This document shows, one piece after another, positions 42,749 through 52,573 of a DNA stretch of 64,000 nt. Every line of letters starts with the position of its first letter. Within the stretch, counting starts at the first letter, position 1. Position numbers and translations under genes: made by a program. Source of the stretch: Pseudohongiella sp. (GTDB lineage: Bacteria > Pseudomonadota > Gammaproteobacteria > Pseudomonadales > Pseudohongiellaceae); assembly GCA_030651695.1 (NCBI GenBank), contig JAUSCD010000008.1:62001-126000 (forward strand), read 5' to 3'. The notes below the pieces were generated by a model. That model saw nothing but the letters and a program-made list of their open reading frames with translations. It was not told the DNA's origin and did not search any database.

Positions 42749-44476
42749 TCAAACCGCCTGGGAAGCCTGTCCCGCCACAATGTACCAGCTCACCCACATA
42801 CCGTTGATCAAAGCCCCCGGCAGATAAGATCCCGTATGCCGCCACGCACACGTGCTGATCACCGACACCATCAACAACAACGGCGCAAACTGAATCATGA
42901 CAATTGTGTTTAAAGGCTCAGCCGGTGTAAGCAAGCGACCGCCTATAAACAGACTGCCATACTGTGCTAACAGGAACACAACAAAGCCGCCTGCCATAAC
43001 TGACGCATTACTCACATACTGATTGCGACGACTGTCACCTGCCACCGACAAGCCACCGTGCAGCGCGCGCAGCGACAGTATAAAAAACAACGTAAACGGA
43101 ATCAGATACACCAGCATGGTCTGGAACTGATCCAGACTCAGCAGCTTCAATCCAACAAACCAGAAACGGAAATCCACTTTAAAAAAGTAATCTGCCAACA
43201 GCAGTGACGAATAACCGATCAACACCGTACTCAATGCAAACAACAGTGCCAGCACTCCCCTGCTGCGCAAGCTGATTACAGAAAAACCAACTTTCTCTGC
43301 CTTCACCACAAAACCCAACCCGGTCAGAATAAGCGCATTGGCTACCGCCCAGAACATGACCTGGTTGCTGATTCCCTGGGGAAGGAACGACGATGCACTC
43401 AGCAGTCCGGCACCCATTCGCATAAATGGGTAAAAGGTGACCACCGGAATGATTGCGCTGATAACTGCCAGCAACCACCAGCGTGTATTACGCACGGGCC
43501 ACGCCGCACTGTTTGCAGGCTGTGCCAATGGGGAAAATGTTGACGTCGTGAGCAACCCACGGATGGCGCCCAGTATCATCACGATAAAACCAACAAACGC
43601 AGCAAGGGTGCCAAGCTCTTTAAAAAACCAGATCTGCCCCTGACGATTGCGCGATGAAGGCCCCTCAATAGGGTCGTGATCCAGCGTTTGTGCAAACCAG
43701 TCAATGGTGTGCTGCACAGCGGTATGCGAGATGTGATTGCCGGGATGCGTCACTGGCGGATTGTGCAGCACCCGCGCATTTCCTTGCTCGATACTGCCAT
43801 AAACACGACCTGTATCAACGCGGGAGTCTGTTCCGAACAAAGTCTTCAGTTTGCCGCTATCTGCAATCTCACTGCCTCGCGGGACCTCCCACATCAATGG
43901 AGCAAACTCATCAAACTGGGCAAAAACCACTGAGACGTTGCGTGGCCATTCGGGCGTGCCGGGGGCTGCCATGCCACTACCGGTACTGGAGCCCTGCAAC
44001 ACCATCGATCTGTAGGCATCAGGCATTGCCGCTGCAGCTGCCAGCACAGTCCAGCCGCCCATAGAGTGGCCTTCCAGCCCTATATTCTCATTATCGACAA
44101 TGTCCAGACTGCGCAGATAACGCAGCGCCGCCGGGCCTCCGAAACCATTGGAGAACGCCGGACCATCAGAATAACCATGGCCGCTCTGGTCCAGCGCCAG
44201 CACCACGTAACCTCGTCGCGCCAGCTCAATTGCGAACGGTGCCTGCACTTCGCGAGAATTGATGTAACCATGAACAGCCAGAATGCCCGGTGCGGGAGTG
44301 CGGGCACTGGCATTGGGAGGAATATACAGAAGTGCACTCAGCGTCTGGCCGTTATTGCCAGTGAAACGTACATCTTTGATTTCCACATCGCCCGAGGTCT
44401 GAATCAGGTGAGCAAGCAACGAACCTGAGAGAATGATAAGCCAGCCCAACAGGAACAGGCGCCAGGGTGATTTCAT
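42749..44476 (-). CDS. Alpha/beta hydrolase fused to a polytopic membrane domain
   Basis: 575 aa. An N-terminal hydrophobic anchor (residues 4-24) is followed by an alpha/beta hydrolase of about 260 residues with VHGYINSREVQAPFA, GHGYSDGPAF and the nucleophile Ser in EGHSMGGWTVLAAAAAMP. The last 280 residues hold about seven membrane helices (FVGFIVMILGAIRGLLTTS; WLLAVISAIIPVVTFYPF; FFILSLRALHGG). I do not recognise the membrane part. The hydrolase would face the periplasm if the first helix is N-in. Likely a dipeptidyl-peptidase/DLH-like esterase of unknown substrate. Confidence 0.8.
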   Translation of the reverse strand: MKSPWRLFLLGWLIILSGSLLAHLIQTSGDVEIKDVRFTGNNGQTLSALLYIPPNASARTPAPGILAVHGYINSREVQAPFAIELARRGYVVLALDQSGHGYSDGPAFSNGFGGPAALRYLRSLDIVDNENIGLEGHSMGGWTVLAAAAAMPDAYRSMVLQGSSTGSGMAAPGTPEWPRNVSVVFAQFDEFAPLMWEVPRGSEIADSGKLKTLFGTDSRVDTGRVYGSIEQGNARVLHNPPVTHPGNHISHTAVQHTIDWFAQTLDHDPIEGPSSRNRQGQIWFFKELGTLAAFVGFIVMILGAIRGLLTTSTFSPLAQPANSAAWPVRNTRWWLLAVISAIIPVVTFYPFMRMGAGLLSASSFLPQGISNQVMFWAVANALILTGLGFVVKAEKVGFSVISLRSRGVLALLFALSTVLIGYSSLLLADYFFKVDFRFWFVGLKLLSLDQFQTMLVYLIPFTLFFILSLRALHGGLSVAGDSRRNQYVSNASVMAGGFVVFLLAQYGSLFIGGRLLTPAEPLNTIVMIQFAPLLLMVSVISTCAWRHTGSYLPGALINGMWVSWYIVAGQASQAV

Positions 44477-44529
44477 AAAGAAACTCCGTGAATGGATTGT
44501 TGTTATTTTTGACTCTATGGGCTGGAATA

Positions 44530-45717
44530 CTAGTTCAGCAACGGACTTGCGTCCAGCTTTCGTACCGGGTCGGAAACGCGTTCTTTTGCATGCTTTTGCT
44601 GATACATACGAGCATCAGCCATGCGCAACAGACCGTCGATGGTATCGCTGTCTTTTACCCACTCAGCAATGCCCATACTTATTTTTACATCGACGCGACC
44701 ATCGCGCAGCTCCATTGCCCCTTCCAGATAGTTATGCAGGCGTTCAACCAGCATATCCAATCCTTTCAGGGCTACATCACCGCGCACTATGATCAGGAAC
44801 TCATCTCCGCCCAGACGACCGGCATAATCAACTTCACGCAATGCATGCCGGAGCCTGGCCGCCAGCTCAATCAGCAACTCATCTCCCGCGCGGTGGCCAA
44901 GCTCATCGTTGACACGTTTGAAACCATTCACGTCCATCATGATGACGGCAAAACCTTCGCGACTGCGACGTGCGTCCGCCATCGCCATTGCAAGCCGTTC
45001 ATCGAGACTGCGGCGATTGGGCAGGCCAGTCAGATCATCTTCTCGCGCCAACTGCATAACTTCCCGACGCGATCGGGAATAACATGCCACACTCAGCCCA
45101 AACGTCCAGCTCATGTAAAACATAATGGCAGCAAACAGGTACCACTGGGTCCCCGTTGATGACAACCCCGCAGCGACCGAATCACTGTTGAATATCGCGA
45201 CTCCTGCCCGACCACCGGCAACAACAGCCATGAACAGATTGCCCGTAGCAGCCATCAGATGGGTCCAGAACTCTTCCAGATCGGTTGGCTTCCACAGCAG
45301 CGCAGTCGCTGACCCCAGACTTATGACCAACATGATGGTGTCATGAACCATATAACGTGCCGGGGCATCAAAGCGATTGAGCCACGACAAGAACACAAAT
45401 ACAGGAATAAGACACAGAACTAGCTGCCAACGCCGGGCTGACGTCCAGCCGCGGAAACGCAGGGCGCCCTCAAGAATCAGTATGCCACCGCTTAAACTCA
45501 ACGAGTTGCTGACGACAGCACCCACACCCGGTGGCAATTCAACCAGAGTACTCAGCAGATTGGTAATGACAGAGCCCAGCATCAGACAGCTGCTGATAAA
45601 CCACAGCAATACCCCCGGCATTTGACGGTTAATCAGCCAGATCAGTAAAAAAACCAGCGTAGATGACAAAGCCAGCGCCATCATTACCAGGGTCAGGGTA
45701 GTCAGATCCAGAGTCAT
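44530..45717 (-). CDS. Membrane-bound diguanylate cyclase (GGDEF)
   Basis: 395 aa. The N-terminal 220 residues have about six to seven hydrophobic helices, with no recognised MASE name. The GGDEF domain follows: NRRSLDERLAMAMADARR, MDVNGFKRVNDELGHRAGDE, then the active site GGDEF (303-307) and an intact RxxD inhibitory site (REVD, 294-297). It should synthesise c-di-GMP. Monocistronic as far as can be seen; the next gene upstream (minus strand) ends 139 bp away. Confidence 0.92.
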   Translation of the reverse strand: MTLDLTTLTLVMMALALSSTLVFLLIWLINRQMPGVLLWFISSCLMLGSVITNLLSTLVELPPGVGAVVSNSLSLSGGILILEGALRFRGWTSARRWQLVLCLIPVFVFLSWLNRFDAPARYMVHDTIMLVISLGSATALLWKPTDLEEFWTHLMAATGNLFMAVVAGGRAGVAIFNSDSVAAGLSSTGTQWYLFAAIMFYMSWTFGLSVACYSRSRREVMQLAREDDLTGLPNRRSLDERLAMAMADARRSREGFAVIMMDVNGFKRVNDELGHRAGDELLIELAARLRHALREVDYAGRLGGDEFLIIVRGDVALKGLDMLVERLHNYLEGAMELRDGRVDVKISMGIAEWVKDSDTIDGLLRMADARMYQQKHAKERVSDPVRKLDASPLLN

Positions 45718-45855
45718 AAGTTCGTTCCGCTGGATTTCCAGCGCTTGGTTCCTGTATTTGTTTATACGAAAATAAGATATGTTTTGTGAATTGGTTCACA
45801 TTGTCTGCATCAACAGGATGGCTGGCAACACCACCACAAAAGATAATTCAGTTTC

Positions 45856-47121
45856 TCACTGTGATTGGCGGGCCAGGTAGGTTGCCGCACCGGTGCCAGC
45901 ACGCCGCCCGCTGGCAAAGCAGGCAGTCAGTAGATAGCCGCCCGTAGGTGCATCCCAGCCCAGCATTTCTCCTGCGCAGAAAACGCCCTCAAAACGCTTG
46001 AGCATCAGATGCCCGTCAACTTCCCCCAGGCTGATGCCGCCTGCTGTGCTGATCGCCTCGTCCAGAGGCCGGGCTTTTGTCACCACCAGCGGCAAAGCCT
46101 TGATCGCCCGGGTTAGCTGCTCTGGCGAATCCAGGGCAGCAGGCATCAATTCATACAATAGCGCTACTTTCAGACCACTCAGCCCCAACCGTTTACGCAG
46201 AAAATTGCTACGGGACTCTTTACCGCGAGTTGATGACAGTTTCTGCAAAATGGTTTCAGCAGGAATGTCAGGCAGCAGATCCCAATTTAGTGTCGCCTGC
46301 CCCTTTTGCGCGATTTCCTGCTGAATCAGCCGTGATGCACCATAGACCAGACCGCCCTGAATGCCATGCCGGCTGACCAGTGCCTCACCGCGCTGACTAA
46401 AAAGACAGCAGTCTCCGTCCTGCACACGCAGCAGGACAGACTTCAGTGGCGCTCCGGCAAAATTTTCCTGCACATGGGCGGACCAGCTGACGTCAAAACC
46501 GCAGTTGGATGCCACAAATGGCTCACACTTGACGCCTTTTAACATAAGCATTGTCAGCCAGTTGCCATCAGAACCGAGGCGCGCCCAACTGCCGCCGCCA
46601 AGAGCAAGAACCGTGACAATGCTTTGTACTTCAATTTCGCCGTCAGGAGTTAAAAATCGATGGACCTGTGTCGAAATCCCGTCGTCACCAGTATCTGCCC
46701 GCCACCCCAGCCAACGATGGCGGGTAAAAAACTGCGCCCCCTGCGACTGCAACTGTTGCAGCCAGGCTCGCAATAACGGTGAGGCCTTTTTCTGAACAGG
46801 AAACACCCGGCCGGAACTTCCGGTAAAGGTATCTATTCCCAATTCCGCCGCCCAGGACACAAGACTTTCAGGTCCGAACTCACCGATCCACTCACCCGGC
46901 CGATCTTCGGGGTGATAGCGGTGCAGAAAGCTGCTGAACGGCTCGCTATGAGTCAGATTAAGGCCACCAACTCCGGCGCGCAGAAACTTGCGGCCCAACG
47001 ATGGCATGGCATCGTAAACCGACACCGGAATACCAGACTGCAACAATGTACTGGCCGCCATCAAACCGGCAGGCCCTCCGCCTATAATGACTGCAGGCAA
47101 ACGCTGAGTTATTTCTGTCAT
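45856..47121 (-). CDS. TIGR03862-type flavoprotein (HI0933/YhiN-like NAD(P)/FAD oxidoreductase)
   Basis: 421 aa. The FAD-binding start VIIGGGPAGLMAASTLL is followed by GRKFLRAGVGGLNLTHSE, close to the K-x-x-x-SGGGRCN-like motif of the family. The C-terminus carries the second FAD region AGEMLGWDAPTGGYLLTACFASG. The ATG at 47121 gives a compact N-terminus. Function of the family is unknown; prolyl aminopeptidase is encoded 55 bp upstream on the same strand. Confidence 0.87.
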   Translation of the reverse strand: MTEITQRLPAVIIGGGPAGLMAASTLLQSGIPVSVYDAMPSLGRKFLRAGVGGLNLTHSEPFSSFLHRYHPEDRPGEWIGEFGPESLVSWAAELGIDTFTGSSGRVFPVQKKASPLLRAWLQQLQSQGAQFFTRHRWLGWRADTGDDGISTQVHRFLTPDGEIEVQSIVTVLALGGGSWARLGSDGNWLTMLMLKGVKCEPFVASNCGFDVSWSAHVQENFAGAPLKSVLLRVQDGDCCLFSQRGEALVSRHGIQGGLVYGASRLIQQEIAQKGQATLNWDLLPDIPAETILQKLSSTRGKESRSNFLRKRLGLSGLKVALLYELMPAALDSPEQLTRAIKALPLVVTKARPLDEAISTAGGISLGEVDGHLMLKRFEGVFCAGEMLGWDAPTGGYLLTACFASGRRAGTGAATYLARQSQ

Positions 47122-47175
47122 TCGGTGATGTTCCGCCAGGTATCCAACAAGATCCAATTCTACGAGCTTCCGGGT

Positions 47176-48120
47176 TCAATCCGACCAGCGGTCAGTGTAC
47201 TCGATGAGTCTGGCGCTGATACCGGTTTCTGAAAGGGCGTGGCCGGCATCAGCAATGATATGCAGCTCTGCCTCTGGAAACTCCCGCTTCAGCTCCCAGG
47301 CATTTTCGACCGGACACACAACATCGTAACGCCCGTGAACGACCACAGTTGGTATATGGCGGATTTTCTGCACCTGTTTGAGCAGATAATCATCATCGCT
47401 GAAAAAGCCTTTATTGATGAAGTAATGGCATTCTATACGTGCGAATGCATCCGCAAACTCATCGTCGCCAAAACGGGCAGCGGCGACGGCGTCATAAGAC
47501 AGCTTCGACGTGGAACCTTCCCACACAGACCAGGCTTTGGCAGCCTGCTTGCGCACATTGATGTCATCACTGGTCAGCCGGCGATAATAGGCCGCAACAA
47601 AATCATGGCGCTCTGCTTCAGGGATGGGCGCAACATAGGACTCCCAAAGATCAGGGAACAGCTTTGAACAGCCTTGCTGATAAAACCAGTCTATCTCCTT
47701 TTTGCGCAACAGGAATATGCCGCGCAGGAACAGTTCCGTGCATTTGTCAGGGTGGCTGGTGGCGTAGGTTAATGCCAGAGTCGATCCCCAGGAACCACCA
47801 AACACTGACCACTTGTTGATCCCCAGATGTTGTCGTATGCGTTCGATATCGGCGACCAGATCCCAGGTCGTATTGTCCTGCAACTCGGCAAAGGGTGTGC
47901 TGCGACCGCATCCGCGTTGGTCGAAAAGCACAATACGCCACTTACGGGGATCAAAATATCGGCGATACTGCGCCATAATGCCGCCCCCAGGCCCGCCATG
48001 CAGAAAAACCACAGGTTTGCCATCAGGATTGCCAGCCTGCTCAACATAGAGCGTGTGCAGATCGGATACCTTGATGAATTCAGCGCTGAATGGTTCAATT
48101 TCGGGGTAAAGTTGTTGCAT
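47176..48120 (-). CDS. pip: Prolyl aminopeptidase
   Basis: 314 aa cytoplasmic serine peptidase of family S33 that removes N-terminal proline. Oxyanion motif HGGPGGG; nucleophile Ser in GGSWGSTLAL; the family-specific FDQRGCGRSTP; Asp in VVHGRYDVVCP; His in ADAGHALSE. The length and the starting segment LYPEIEPFSAEFIKV fit Pip. A diguanylate cyclase gene starts 66 bp away in the opposite direction. Confidence 0.95.
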   Translation of the reverse strand: MQQLYPEIEPFSAEFIKVSDLHTLYVEQAGNPDGKPVVFLHGGPGGGIMAQYRRYFDPRKWRIVLFDQRGCGRSTPFAELQDNTTWDLVADIERIRQHLGINKWSVFGGSWGSTLALTYATSHPDKCTELFLRGIFLLRKKEIDWFYQQGCSKLFPDLWESYVAPIPEAERHDFVAAYYRRLTSDDINVRKQAAKAWSVWEGSTSKLSYDAVAAARFGDDEFADAFARIECHYFINKGFFSDDDYLLKQVQKIRHIPTVVVHGRYDVVCPVENAWELKREFPEAELHIIADAGHALSETGISARLIEYTDRWSD

Positions 48121-48186
48121 GACAGATTACTCAGAGAAGACTTTGCGCTATCTTACCGCAAGTATGATTCAAATCCGGAACACTGC

Positions 48187-49515
48187 ATGACCGTTGCAAC
48201 GTTTGGCCCACTCAGTAATTACATAGATCTGCTGCTCGATACGATCTGTGTTGTCGATGAGGCGGGCAGATTTGTTTACGTCAGTGCTGGCTGTGAAAAA
48301 GTCTTTGGTTATTCCCAGGAAGAAATGGTTGGTCGCCAGATGACCGATATGCTGCATCCGGATGATCTGGAAATCACACTCCGGAAAGCCAATGAGGTAA
48401 TGCAAGGCGAGCCTCTTCCCTATTTTGAAAACAGGTACATACGCAAGGATGGCAGTATTGCCCACATCATGTGGTCAGCTCGCTGGGCGGAGGAAGACAA
48501 ACTACGTGTTGCTGTTGCACGCGATATCAGTGGCAGAATTCGTGCAGAAGCCAGACAAAGAGCGACCTTCGCCATATCCGAAGCGGCCCATTCCACTCAG
48601 GACTTGCAAGAACTGTTCGATTTGATTCGCAAAATCGTGGTCGGGCTGATACCCGTGGACAGTTTCAGTATAACTTTATACAACCACGGTCATCTTCCTG
48701 AGGCCGGTGCTTCGAGCGTAGTTGCCTATACCTACCCAGCAACGCATGACACACGGGAAACGGTGGATCCCCGCCATCAACTGGCACATCATATTCTGGC
48801 CACTAACACCAGCCTGATGACTCATATTCAGGCTGACCCGACAGGCATTGCCAACTGGATTGGTGTTCCGCTCAAAGCGCAAACTCAAGCCTTGGGCGCT
48901 GTGCTTGCCAGCCGTAACGATGGCCATCAAAACTTCAGCGAACCTGAGATGGAACTGCTGCATTTTGTCAGCGCCCAGATTGCTGCGGCAGTGGAACGTC
49001 ATCAAATGATGACCCGCCTGCATCATCTGGCGCTCTACGACAGCCTGACAGGGCTTCCCAATCGTTCTTTATTTGAAGATCGTATGCGGCTGGCCCTGGC
49101 GCGTGCCCGCCGAAGAAATGCGATGTTGTCTCTGCTCTATATCGATCTGGATCGATTCAAGGAGGTAAATGACAAATTTGGTCACGCTATCGGAGATTTA
49201 TTGTTAAGTCAGGTTGCCCGCAGATTGGAAGGCTGTCTGCGCGAATGTGATACGGTCGCTCGTTTAAGTGGTGACGAATTTGTAATTCTGCTGGAAAACG
49301 TCACGCACCAGAGCCACGTCAGCAAAGTGTCTGACAAAATCAGATCCTCGTTAATGGATGAGTTTCATCTGGAATCTCACCGGACAAGCATTGGCCTTAG
49401 TATCGGGTCAGCTCTGTACCCTGAGCACGGCAAAGATATGCACAGCTTGATGCGCCATGCAGATGGCCAGATGTACAAGGTAAAAAGCAGGTCTGACACC
49501 GGTAACCGGTCTTAG
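48187..49515 (+). CDS. PAS-GAF-GGDEF protein with SGDEF active site
   Basis: 442 aa, no membrane helices. The PAS domain (VDEAGRFVYVSAGCEKVFGY, about 20-130) is followed by a GAF domain (about 140-280; WIGVPLKAQTQALGAVLAS) and a GGDEF domain (MLSLLYIDLDRFKEVNDKFG). The active site reads SGDEF (361-365) instead of GGDEF. Its RxxD inhibitory site is present (RECD, 352-355). Some SGDEF enzymes are active, so it is a candidate cytosolic diguanylate cyclase. The frame is open far upstream inside pip, but the ATG at 48187 is the natural start. Its stop overlaps that of the following convergent EAL gene by 3 bases. Confidence 0.88.
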   Translation: MTVATFGPLSNYIDLLLDTICVVDEAGRFVYVSAGCEKVFGYSQEEMVGRQMTDMLHPDDLEITLRKANEVMQGEPLPYFENRYIRKDGSIAHIMWSARWAEEDKLRVAVARDISGRIRAEARQRATFAISEAAHSTQDLQELFDLIRKIVVGLIPVDSFSITLYNHGHLPEAGASSVVAYTYPATHDTRETVDPRHQLAHHILATNTSLMTHIQADPTGIANWIGVPLKAQTQALGAVLASRNDGHQNFSEPEMELLHFVSAQIAAAVERHQMMTRLHHLALYDSLTGLPNRSLFEDRMRLALARARRRNAMLSLLYIDLDRFKEVNDKFGHAIGDLLLSQVARRLEGCLRECDTVARLSGDEFVILLENVTHQSHVSKVSDKIRSSLMDEFHLESHRTSIGLSIGSALYPEHGKDMHSLMRHADGQMYKVKSRSDTGNRS

Positions 49516-51107
49516 TCACCGGAGATAGCAAACTGCCGGATCAGATGCTCGGCTGACAAGGGTTTGCAGTACAACCAACCTTGCGCAAAGTCTACACCGT
49601 GGTCCAGCAGATACTGTGCCTGTGCCTGGGTTTCCACGCCTTCAGCGACAATTTTTAATCCTAACGTTTTTGCCATTTCAATAATATGCAGAACAACCGG
49701 ACTGGTGGCCGCCTCTTTATCAATCGCCTCGACAAAAAGACGGTCAATCTTGAGTGCATCAAATGACATTGTTTCAAGATATGACAAGCTGCAATAGCCG
49801 GTTCCGAAATCATCAATCGCCACATGTATTCCGCGCGAGCGTATAGTCTGGATAGAGCGCGCAGCCTGCTCCGGATCCACCAGCATACGTTCGGTTATCT
49901 CCACCACCAGCTGTCCGGAATTGGCGCCTGAATTGCGTTTCAGGTTCAGTAATAAATCCAGGGTTCGCTCAGACTGGAGATCGCGCGCTGACAAATTGAT
50001 GGCGATAAAAAAATCCGGAACAGCAACCAGTAGTGCGCTCATATCGCGCTCCACCAGCTCTATCACACGTCTGGTCAGCTGACTGATGGCTCCGCTTTGC
50101 TCTGCAGCAGCTATGAACGAGTCAGGCATCACAATTTCACCATCGCGACGCTTCCAGCGCAGCAGCGCTTCTGCCCCCAGCCAGCGTCCATCACTGATAT
50201 CGACGACGGGCTGATACACCAGGAAAAATTCATCCCGCTTTAATCCCATCCTTATCTGGGTCACCAGCGACGATTGTTGCCGGGCGAGGTAGAAAAATGA
50301 AGCCGACAATCCGGCGCCCGCGATCAGCGAAATTGGCAGCAGAAGTAAAATAAATTCCTGGATACGCTCATTCAGATAACGAACAGGCACTGCAGCAATG
50401 GCGCCCGTGAACTGAACCTGGCCGGAGCGCACAACTCCTACCACATAACCGTCGGCAACAAACGCCGCCTGTGTGGTCCCGACAGTGCTGGACACCCAGG
50501 ATGCATCGATCGGAGCGTTACTGGTCCTGATTTCATTAGTGGTCGGATCAAATGTGGCAAACAATACGCCTTCCTGATCCACTACCAGATCAACCGCCTG
50601 TGTGCGATGCGCCATGGCCACAAAGCCGGCTCGTTCCAGCGAAACGTAAGGTACATCAAGAGCAGCCTGCCCGGTACCGGCAGGTATAACAGGAGGCGTA
50701 TAACGAAGACGCGTGCCGTTGCTGGTTTGAACATCGACAGAACCAATATCAAGCCCTTCTTCGTGCACTCCCAGTGTAGAACAATACATACGACCATCAC
50801 GGACAAATCCGGCCACTTTCATGTATTCCATGCTGATGCCGAGCCCACGCATTTTGTTCAGCATGGCCGGGGCGCAGGCATCACCCCCAAGTTCGCTGTG
50901 AAGTGTTTCAAGGCCATCGATCGCCTGCAGCATCTGCTCAACCGCACGATCAGACCGGTTGACCACCACCCTGCTATAGGACGATACGCGCTCCAGCTCG
51001 GCATCCAGCCCCTGGCGCTGAGCAATAAATATGGCGGCAAGCAATGGGCCCACCGCTGCAAGAAATGCCATCAGTATTATAAGTTTGACCGCGCGTGAAC
51101 GGCGCAT
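49512..51107 (-). CDS. Membrane-bound EAL c-di-GMP phosphodiesterase with CSS-like sensor domain
   Basis: 531 aa. Two membrane helices flank a periplasmic domain with a CSS-like signature: GDACAPAMLNKMRGLG, and YCSTLG where the family has CSSxG. The EAL domain is complete: EALLRW, NLSARDL, EITERML, IDDFGTGY, KIDRLF, EGVETQ and the ending GWLYCKPL. Active c-di-GMP breakdown is expected. In E. coli, CSS-EAL proteins respond to periplasmic redox state. The ATG at 51107 follows GGGAGAG; another ATG 12 codons earlier is less likely. Confidence 0.9.
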   Translation of the reverse strand: MRRSRAVKLIILMAFLAAVGPLLAAIFIAQRQGLDAELERVSSYSRVVVNRSDRAVEQMLQAIDGLETLHSELGGDACAPAMLNKMRGLGISMEYMKVAGFVRDGRMYCSTLGVHEEGLDIGSVDVQTSNGTRLRYTPPVIPAGTGQAALDVPYVSLERAGFVAMAHRTQAVDLVVDQEGVLFATFDPTTNEIRTSNAPIDASWVSSTVGTTQAAFVADGYVVGVVRSGQVQFTGAIAAVPVRYLNERIQEFILLLLPISLIAGAGLSASFFYLARQQSSLVTQIRMGLKRDEFFLVYQPVVDISDGRWLGAEALLRWKRRDGEIVMPDSFIAAAEQSGAISQLTRRVIELVERDMSALLVAVPDFFIAINLSARDLQSERTLDLLLNLKRNSGANSGQLVVEITERMLVDPEQAARSIQTIRSRGIHVAIDDFGTGYCSLSYLETMSFDALKIDRLFVEAIDKEAATSPVVLHIIEMAKTLGLKIVAEGVETQAQAQYLLDHGVDFAQGWLYCKPLSAEHLIRQFAISGD

Positions 51108-51143
51108 AATCTCTCCCGCCATTCTATTATTATCGGCGTGCAC

Positions 51144-51424
51144 TCATCCTAGTGCAGGCGAACTTGCTTTGTCATCAGACTTATTGAACTATTCCAAGAA
51201 TGATTGTCAAAGTGTGTGCCATGTAACAGCACTGACGGATAATTCCCGAATTGAAAATTGCCAGCTTTCTACTTTCAGGGTAAACAAAATTCAGGAAACT
51301 TCCTTTAAGCCGTTGTCATTGCACAGCTTCCTTGCTACATTCGAGAGCATAACGCAAGGCTGGCCCAAGAATCCAAGATCAATAAACAAGACATTTCATA
51401 GTCACAACAGAAGCGGTGAATATC
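51144..51424. other. Intergenic gap, divergent EAL gene and bactofilin operon
   Basis: About 280 bp between divergent genes. It should hold promoters for both, but I see no convincing -35/-10 pair or operator, and no ORF or hairpin. Confidence 0.5.
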
Positions 51425-51913
51425 ATGTTTGACAGAAACAAAGACAAACAACCTGAAAAAATTGAAACACCAGCCCCGTCAGCGCCAGCAGCAGACAGTG
51501 GTTTCAGCGGTAGTTATAAAGCCCCGGCTGCCAGCAGCGGCGGCAAATCTGCAGTGCTTGGCGCAACCATCCGGGTAAAAGGCGATATCAGTGGTGAGGA
51601 AAACCTGCTGATCGAAGGCAGTGTTGAAGGCTCCGTAAGCCTTGCTTCGCATGAGGTGACCGTCGGAAAAACTGGCAAAGTACACGCCAACATCACTGCG
51701 CGTACCATCCGGATTGACGGCGAAGTAAATGGCGATATCACTGGCAAGGAAAAAGTACTGGTATCGAGCACCAGCAATATCAAAGGCACTATTGTTACAC
51801 CAAAAATGACTCTGGAAGAGGGTGCCCGCTTCAAAGGCACAATTGATATCGATCCCTCTCACGCCAACAGCAGCGGTACCGCCTACAAAGCACCGACTGA
51901 TAAACCTGCTTAG
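51425..51913 (+). CDS. Bactofilin family cytoskeletal protein
   Basis: 162 aa. After a disordered, Pro/Ala/Ser-rich tail (residues 1-45) comes a right-handed beta-helix of regular hydrophobic strands: ATIRVKGDISGEENLLIEGS, VEGSVSLASHEVTVGKTGKV, RTIRIDGEVNGDITGKEKVL and MTLEEGARFKGTIDID. This is the bactofilin (DUF583) pattern; these proteins polymerise into filaments for cell shape or polar organisation. A GTG 9 bases upstream is an alternative start. The following hypothetical gene begins 9 bp after the stop. Confidence 0.95.
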   Translation: MFDRNKDKQPEKIETPAPSAPAADSGFSGSYKAPAASSGGKSAVLGATIRVKGDISGEENLLIEGSVEGSVSLASHEVTVGKTGKVHANITARTIRIDGEVNGDITGKEKVLVSSTSNIKGTIVTPKMTLEEGARFKGTIDIDPSHANSSGTAYKAPTDKPA

Positions 51914-51922
51914 TAATCCGTC

Positions 51923-52573
51923 GTGAACGCAGCAGAAAAACTGAACATGTCATCCATGGAGACGTTGCCTACGCGCCTGATGCCCGATCTGCTCGACAGA
52001 CAGGCTGGCGCGTCTCAACTAATGGTGTTTGACATGGGTTTTGGTGTCCACGAAACAGTGGAATATTTTGGCAATCGGCGTTGCCGGCTGCATTTTGCGG
52101 GCATACCTGACGCGCTCAACGTTCCACCTTCAATCAGGTCGAAAACGCCGTTTGGCCAGATGGTCAATAAGGCGGAACAAGACGATGCAATGCAAAACGC
52201 CTGGCTGGAACGTTTTCAGTCAGCGATGAAATTTGAACCCGGCACCCAATTTGATTTGTGCCTGTTCTGGGATTATTTCAATTATCTGGATGACCTGGCG
52301 CTAAAAGCTTTTGCGGACGCAATAGCACCTTTCGTCGGCCCGCAGACGTTAGGCCATGCATATATCCTGCTTAAACCTGAAACCAACGTACTGAATCGTG
52401 AATACGGCATTCTGGCGCGAGACCAGATTTCAGTGAGACCCGGAACACATGGCAACCTGCCTTCGTTTCCCCGGCCTCAGGCGCGCATGACCTCAATGAT
52501 GAAAGGTTTTGCCGTTAACCACAGCGTTTTGCGCCGTGATGGTCTGCTTGAAGTGGCGTTGAAATCTGCGTAA
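51923..52573 (+). CDS. Hypothetical protein encoded with bactofilin
   Basis: 216 aa with a GTG start at 51923 (or ATG at 51947). I do not recognise a family with certainty. The first half, LMVFDMGFGVHETVEYFG, then FDLCLFWDYFNYLDDLALKA, resembles the layout of class I methyltransferases, but the SAM-binding glycine motif is degenerate (only DMGFG). No signal peptide or membrane helix. Tight coupling to bactofilin suggests a shared process. The stop touches, without overlapping, the stop of the convergent antiporter gene. Confidence 0.65.
   Translation: MNAAEKLNMSSMETLPTRLMPDLLDRQAGASQLMVFDMGFGVHETVEYFGNRRCRLHFAGIPDALNVPPSIRSKTPFGQMVNKAEQDDAMQNAWLERFQSAMKFEPGTQFDLCLFWDYFNYLDDLALKAFADAIAPFVGPQTLGHAYILLKPETNVLNREYGILARDQISVRPGTHGNLPSFPRPQARMTSMMKGFAVNHSVLRRDGLLEVALKSA

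Noticed and set aside
47827-48186. 120-codon N-terminal extension of the PAS-GAF-SGDEF protein over pip
   Set aside because: It is antisense to conserved pip sequence and has no domain; the ATG at 48187 directly precedes the PAS domain.
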